A stretch of 47,196 bases of DNA, from the NCBI GenBank assembly GCA_018060985.1, contig JAGOUZ010000006.1:1-47196 (forward strand). The letters run 5' to 3'. Within the stretch, counting starts at the first letter, position 1. Each line of letters opens with the position of its first letter. The notes beneath the pieces are model-generated. The model was not told the origin of the DNA, made no database searches, and was given only the letters and a program-made list of their open reading frames with translations. Positions 44,465 through 47,196 of the stretch are shown in pieces. The stretch is from Minisyncoccota bacterium. Its GTDB lineage: Bacteria; Patescibacteriota; Minisyncoccia; Phycocordibacterales; SBAW01. The translations under genes were made by a program, and so were the position numbers.

Positions 44465-46415
44465 TGCATTGTGCGAATTCGGTGTCTATTAACCTTTCTT
44501 CGTTGTCCATTTCACGCTGAAGGACATCGCGGTCCTGTTGAGCGGTTGTAACATCTTCCTTGGTGTATATGCGATCCTTATCTTGACGGTTCTCAAGTCG
44601 ATCAATAATATCTTCGATGTCGCTTTTATCCTTGGCACTTAGCGCCTGGCTCTGAAGTTGTTCGACACGCGCAATAGACTTGTTTGCCTGCAAAATATTG
44701 TTGTTATACACCGTAACCCGCTTTTCCAGCACAACAACTCTTGCTGCAGCATCATTTGCCTTCGTAGTGTTGTTGTGATCTATCCAGCAGTTCTGGAGGT
44801 CGGTGAGGTAGCTTTGTATTGCTTGGATGTCTTCGATACTCCCCCGCTGTACGGCGCCGTACTTCTCTGACTGATTTACGGCTGTTTTCAGATCCTTAAG
44901 CAGTGCACCTGCTGCCTTAGACGCTGCTTTTTCTGCGGGTGTCTTTCCTTCACCGTCGGTAACGTCGCCTGCATTTAAGTTGCTGAGGCCTTCATAGAGG
45001 GTTTTAGTAAGGAGTTGGTTTGCAAGTGCGCTAAGTATCTCGGTAATACTATCAGCGAGACCGAGTGAATCGAGATTGGTTTGCATGGTGGTCTCAAGTG
45101 CAGACTCAATCGTGCTGCCCGGTGTCACAATTTTACAGTTGGTAGAGCCAGGTGGGTCGCACTCTTCCTTTGAGATAAAGCCGCCATCAGAGACTTTGCG
45201 CTCAGCCTCAGCAGTATCAAATAGGATCTGGTTGTTAAGCCGTGCCTGAGCCGTTACGAATGCGCCGAACGGATTATTAGAAGGTTCAGTGGTAAATGAG
45301 ATAAGCCCCGGCCAACCGCCGTCAGCAAAGTTGCCTTTTGCAAATCCCTCCACATTGCTCACTGCATCGGAAAGAGAGCAGGTTTGCTCTGGGGCACTGT
45401 TGCGTTGAGCATAGCTGGTGGCGAGTGCTATGCGCACATCGGCCTGGAACGGACTGCATAGGAAAGAAAGTGCTGATCCTGAGAGAAAGTCTCCTGCAGC
45501 CTGTTCGGCCACCTGGTTAAAGAATTGTCCGAAATTCTGCACGAAGGCTGGCTTACCCTCGAATCCGGAGTTAATCCAGTTAACGGTCTGTGCTGTAATC
45601 GTTTGTATGGCCGCCTGTGCAAGTGAGCGTATGACACACTCAAACATGTTGTCCGTTGTCGCGTTTGCGTCACCGACGGCGTCATATACAGGGTCTGGTG
45701 CGGCGCCACCTATGATCGGTATACTGCTCAGAAGTCCGCTTACAGCAGATGCACCTTTATTTATTGCTAATACAGGAGCCCGTTTAGCCGTAAATTCCCC
45801 TGCACAGCTTAAAAATAGCCCAGCTATATCTACAAAACCAAAGAAGTCGTTAAATTCGTCCTCTGTGACATCTTTATCAAATTGAAAATACGCCTTACCG
45901 CTAATAGTGCCATCGTCGACTTCGTTTATATCGGTTGGGTCAAAGAATACACCTGCCCCGCCCCCGCTTCCTCCGCTGGGAGTTGTGGTGGATATGGTTG
46001 AGGTTGCCGGGGTATACGAAGGCCCCCCAGCGTAGGGGGTGTAGGGTGTCGGACTGTATGGTGTTGGATTGTAGCTGCCATCAAGCCATACCGCCCCCGG
46101 TACATATAGATAGTCTCCTGAGGAGTAGGAGCTGCCTCCCGAATATGAAAACCCCGATCCCCCAGAATAGTTAGAGTAAGGGGTGTAAGAGTCCTGTATC
46201 TCGGTACCTACCGGACCAGCTTCCTCTTCTCCCAGCCCATTCTCATTATTAACATTCTCGGACCCCGCATCTCCTCGTGTGGCGTCTTCTCCAGTACCAA
46301 AGGTGCCGCCTTGCTCATCCGTACCTGATCCGCTAAAGAACCAGAACCACAATAAAAACATAAGCCCTAAGATAGCAAGGGCACCTGCAATAATTATGAC
46401 AATTCTTCTGGTCAT
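44454..46415 (-). CDS. Large surface protein with Tyr/Ser/Gly/Pro linker, secretion locus, unknown
   Basis: 653 residues. An N-terminal membrane helix (about 5-28) is followed by an acidic Gly/Asn region and a low-complexity linker (about 75-155) with GGSGFSYSGGSSYSSGDY and Pro-Thr-Pro-Tyr repeats. A globular domain with several Cys (EECDPPGSTNC, LSCAGEF, LCSPF) and a C-terminal coiled coil (about 560-650) follow. It has a strong Shine-Dalgarno (AAGGAGA) and overlaps the previous stop. Probably extracytoplasmic. Confidence 0.7.
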   Translation of the reverse strand: MTRRIVIIIAGALAILGLMFLLWFWFFSGSGTDEQGGTFGTGEDATRGDAGSENVNNENGLGEEEAGPVGTEIQDSYTPYSNYSGGSGFSYSGGSSYSSGDYLYVPGAVWLDGSYNPTPYSPTPYTPYAGGPSYTPATSTISTTTPSGGSGGGAGVFFDPTDINEVDDGTISGKAYFQFDKDVTEDEFNDFFGFVDIAGLFLSCAGEFTAKRAPVLAINKGASAVSGLLSSIPIIGGAAPDPVYDAVGDANATTDNMFECVIRSLAQAAIQTITAQTVNWINSGFEGKPAFVQNFGQFFNQVAEQAAGDFLSGSALSFLCSPFQADVRIALATSYAQRNSAPEQTCSLSDAVSNVEGFAKGNFADGGWPGLISFTTEPSNNPFGAFVTAQARLNNQILFDTAEAERKVSDGGFISKEECDPPGSTNCKIVTPGSTIESALETTMQTNLDSLGLADSITEILSALANQLLTKTLYEGLSNLNAGDVTDGEGKTPAEKAASKAAGALLKDLKTAVNQSEKYGAVQRGSIEDIQAIQSYLTDLQNCWIDHNNTTKANDAAARVVVLEKRVTVYNNNILQANKSIARVEQLQSQALSAKDKSDIEDIIDRLENRQDKDRIYTKEDVTTAQQDRDVLQREMDNEERLIDTEFAQCNAS

Positions 46416-47196
46416 AAATCTCCTTCAAAAGTAAGCAACAAGCTCCAGACAGCGCCTGGTTCGTCACTTGTAAAAAGTATACCGCCTTCGTCGAGAATTC
46501 GGGCTACGCTTGTTAACAGGCGCTGAGTTTCGAGCACAAGCGTTTGGTGTAACTCTAGTGCGCCAATGGCACGTAGTGGGTCTGTAAACATCACCTTGAT
46601 GTCGGGGTAGAGCAGTACGATGCGTGCCAAGTTATTTATGATCTGGAGATGGAGAGGTTGTAGGGTAAGGGGTACGGGTGTGCGAATAAGCTCTGTCGTC
46701 ATTGAACGGTACTCCCCCTCGATGGCAGTAAGCGGTGCTAGGCTCTTAGACCCCTTCTGTAGTCCTTCAGCCACAACGTACACCGTTTCCTCTCTTGAAG
46801 TCTTTGGGTACTTCTGCAAAATGGCTGCAAGGGCGTTACCGTATGCTTTTACGCTCTCTTCGGTTTCGGGGATTACGGTAACATCGGATCCGTCATAGGT
46901 AGGTTCCCCGCGAGTGATAGCGGATTGGGTTGTTGCTTGGGCCACCAAACGTTCCTGTGTTGGAAAGTCGCTTCCCAACCCCTGCGACTTTGCCTCTGCA
47001 AGGTTAAGGAGGAGGCTCCGTGCAACCGTGCCCGTTAACGTGTCGGTCTTTGTTTCAGCCTGCAGACTGTCGAGCGTGGCGGCATCAATGGGTTTTGCTG
47101 CTGTATTTTCACCCAATATGGCAGTAAGTGACCCCTTCCAGTCCATAGTTTCCATATCAGTAGGCGTATCTGTTGCCACAATTGCCCCACCGCCCT
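46412..47196 (-). CDS. Secretion-locus protein, 5' end outside window, unknown
   Basis: The frame stays open to the right edge, so the GTG at 47179 is probably not the start; the upstream codons read Gly-Gly-Ala-Ile-Val. About 255 residues are visible, soluble and mainly helical (LQPLHLQIINNLARIVLLYPD, LHQTLVLETQRLLTSVARIL). No known motif. It ends in an ATGA overlap with the next gene, so the two are translationally coupled. Confidence 0.6.
   Translation of the reverse strand, partial: GGGAIVATDTPTDMETMDWKGSLTAILGENTAAKPIDAATLDSLQAETKTDTLTGTVARSLLLNLAEAKSQGLGSDFPTQERLVAQATTQSAITRGEPTYDGSDVTVIPETEESVKAYGNALAAILQKYPKTSREETVYVVAEGLQKGSKSLAPLTAIEGEYRSMTTELIRTPVPLTLQPLHLQIINNLARIVLLYPDIKVMFTDPLRAIGALELHQTLVLETQRLLTSVARILDEGGILFTSDEPGAVWSLLLTFEGDL

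Noticed and set aside
1-47196. CRISPR array, insertion sequence or prophage
   Set aside because: No regular repeat-spacer pattern, transposase, integrase or phage structural gene was found. The only phage-like or mobile feature is the T4SS locus, which lacks mobilisation genes here.

Overview
The window looks like a chromosomal segment of a Patescibacteria/CPR organism, most likely a parcubacterium. It uses the standard code (UGA is a stop). Genes are tightly packed and many start codons lack a Shine-Dalgarno sequence. Several proteins are minimal versions of their families, and there is a CPR-style single-membrane type IV secretion locus (PrgI, VirB4, a VirB6-like protein and a two-helix pilin). 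The secE-nusG-rplK operon ends at a terminator without rplA, which fits the parcubacterial groups reported to lack ribosomal protein L1. The lineage call is inference, because no marker phylogeny could be run.

Layout. 1-6082: CYTH protein (partial) and folA, then leftward secE-nusG-rplK and a leftward envelope run (SIMPL protein, DsbA-like thioredoxin, MscL, DUF1003-like coiled-coil protein, TerC) with tRNA-His. 6129-10754: a tRNA-rich stretch in which tRNA-Arg, tRNA-Val, rluA, rplS, tRNA-Leu, terC and tRNA-His share one strand, followed by DedA, a tRNA-binding OB protein, ruvX, tRNA-Ser, an aldo/keto reductase and two tandem tRNA-Arg genes. 10755-13929: rpsT diverging from ruvA-murE-like-two small membrane proteins-spoU. 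14010-18183: three tandem paralogous secreted proteins of unknown function with six invariant cysteines each. 18243-25811: tRNA-Lys, the leftward operon tsaE-polA-holA-like, a divergent PilB-type ATPase, a probable structured RNA, and ruvB-yebC-ruvC. 25934-29610: a tiny acidic protein, tyrS and a class A penicillin-binding protein. 29607-34035: the replication-origin neighbourhood, with dnaN and dnaA leftward, rpmH-rnpA-yidC-jag rightward, and a DnaA-box/AT-rich region between dnaA and dnaN. 34032-47196: a leftward type IV secretion/surface locus that runs off the right edge.

Expression. At least seventeen genes have a TANNNT -10 box ending 6-9 nt before the start codon, so the first transcribed base would be at or next to the start codon (leaderless mRNA). 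Two divergent gene pairs (rpsT/ruvA and tsaE/pilB) have start codons exactly 25 bp apart, with -10 boxes overlapping by the same 2 bp. Two other genes (rluA and ruvX) begin exactly 3 nt after a tRNA 3' end, so tRNA processing could create their mRNA 5' ends. Strong Shine-Dalgarno sequences are seen only at a few internal operon genes.

The best candidates for something undescribed are the three-gene family of six-cysteine secreted proteins, the tRNA-punctuated and leaderless gene starts, and a family of hairpins placed directly at tRNA 3' ends. The DsbA-like protein and the cysteine-rich secreted and secretion-locus proteins together suggest disulfide-stabilised surface structures.
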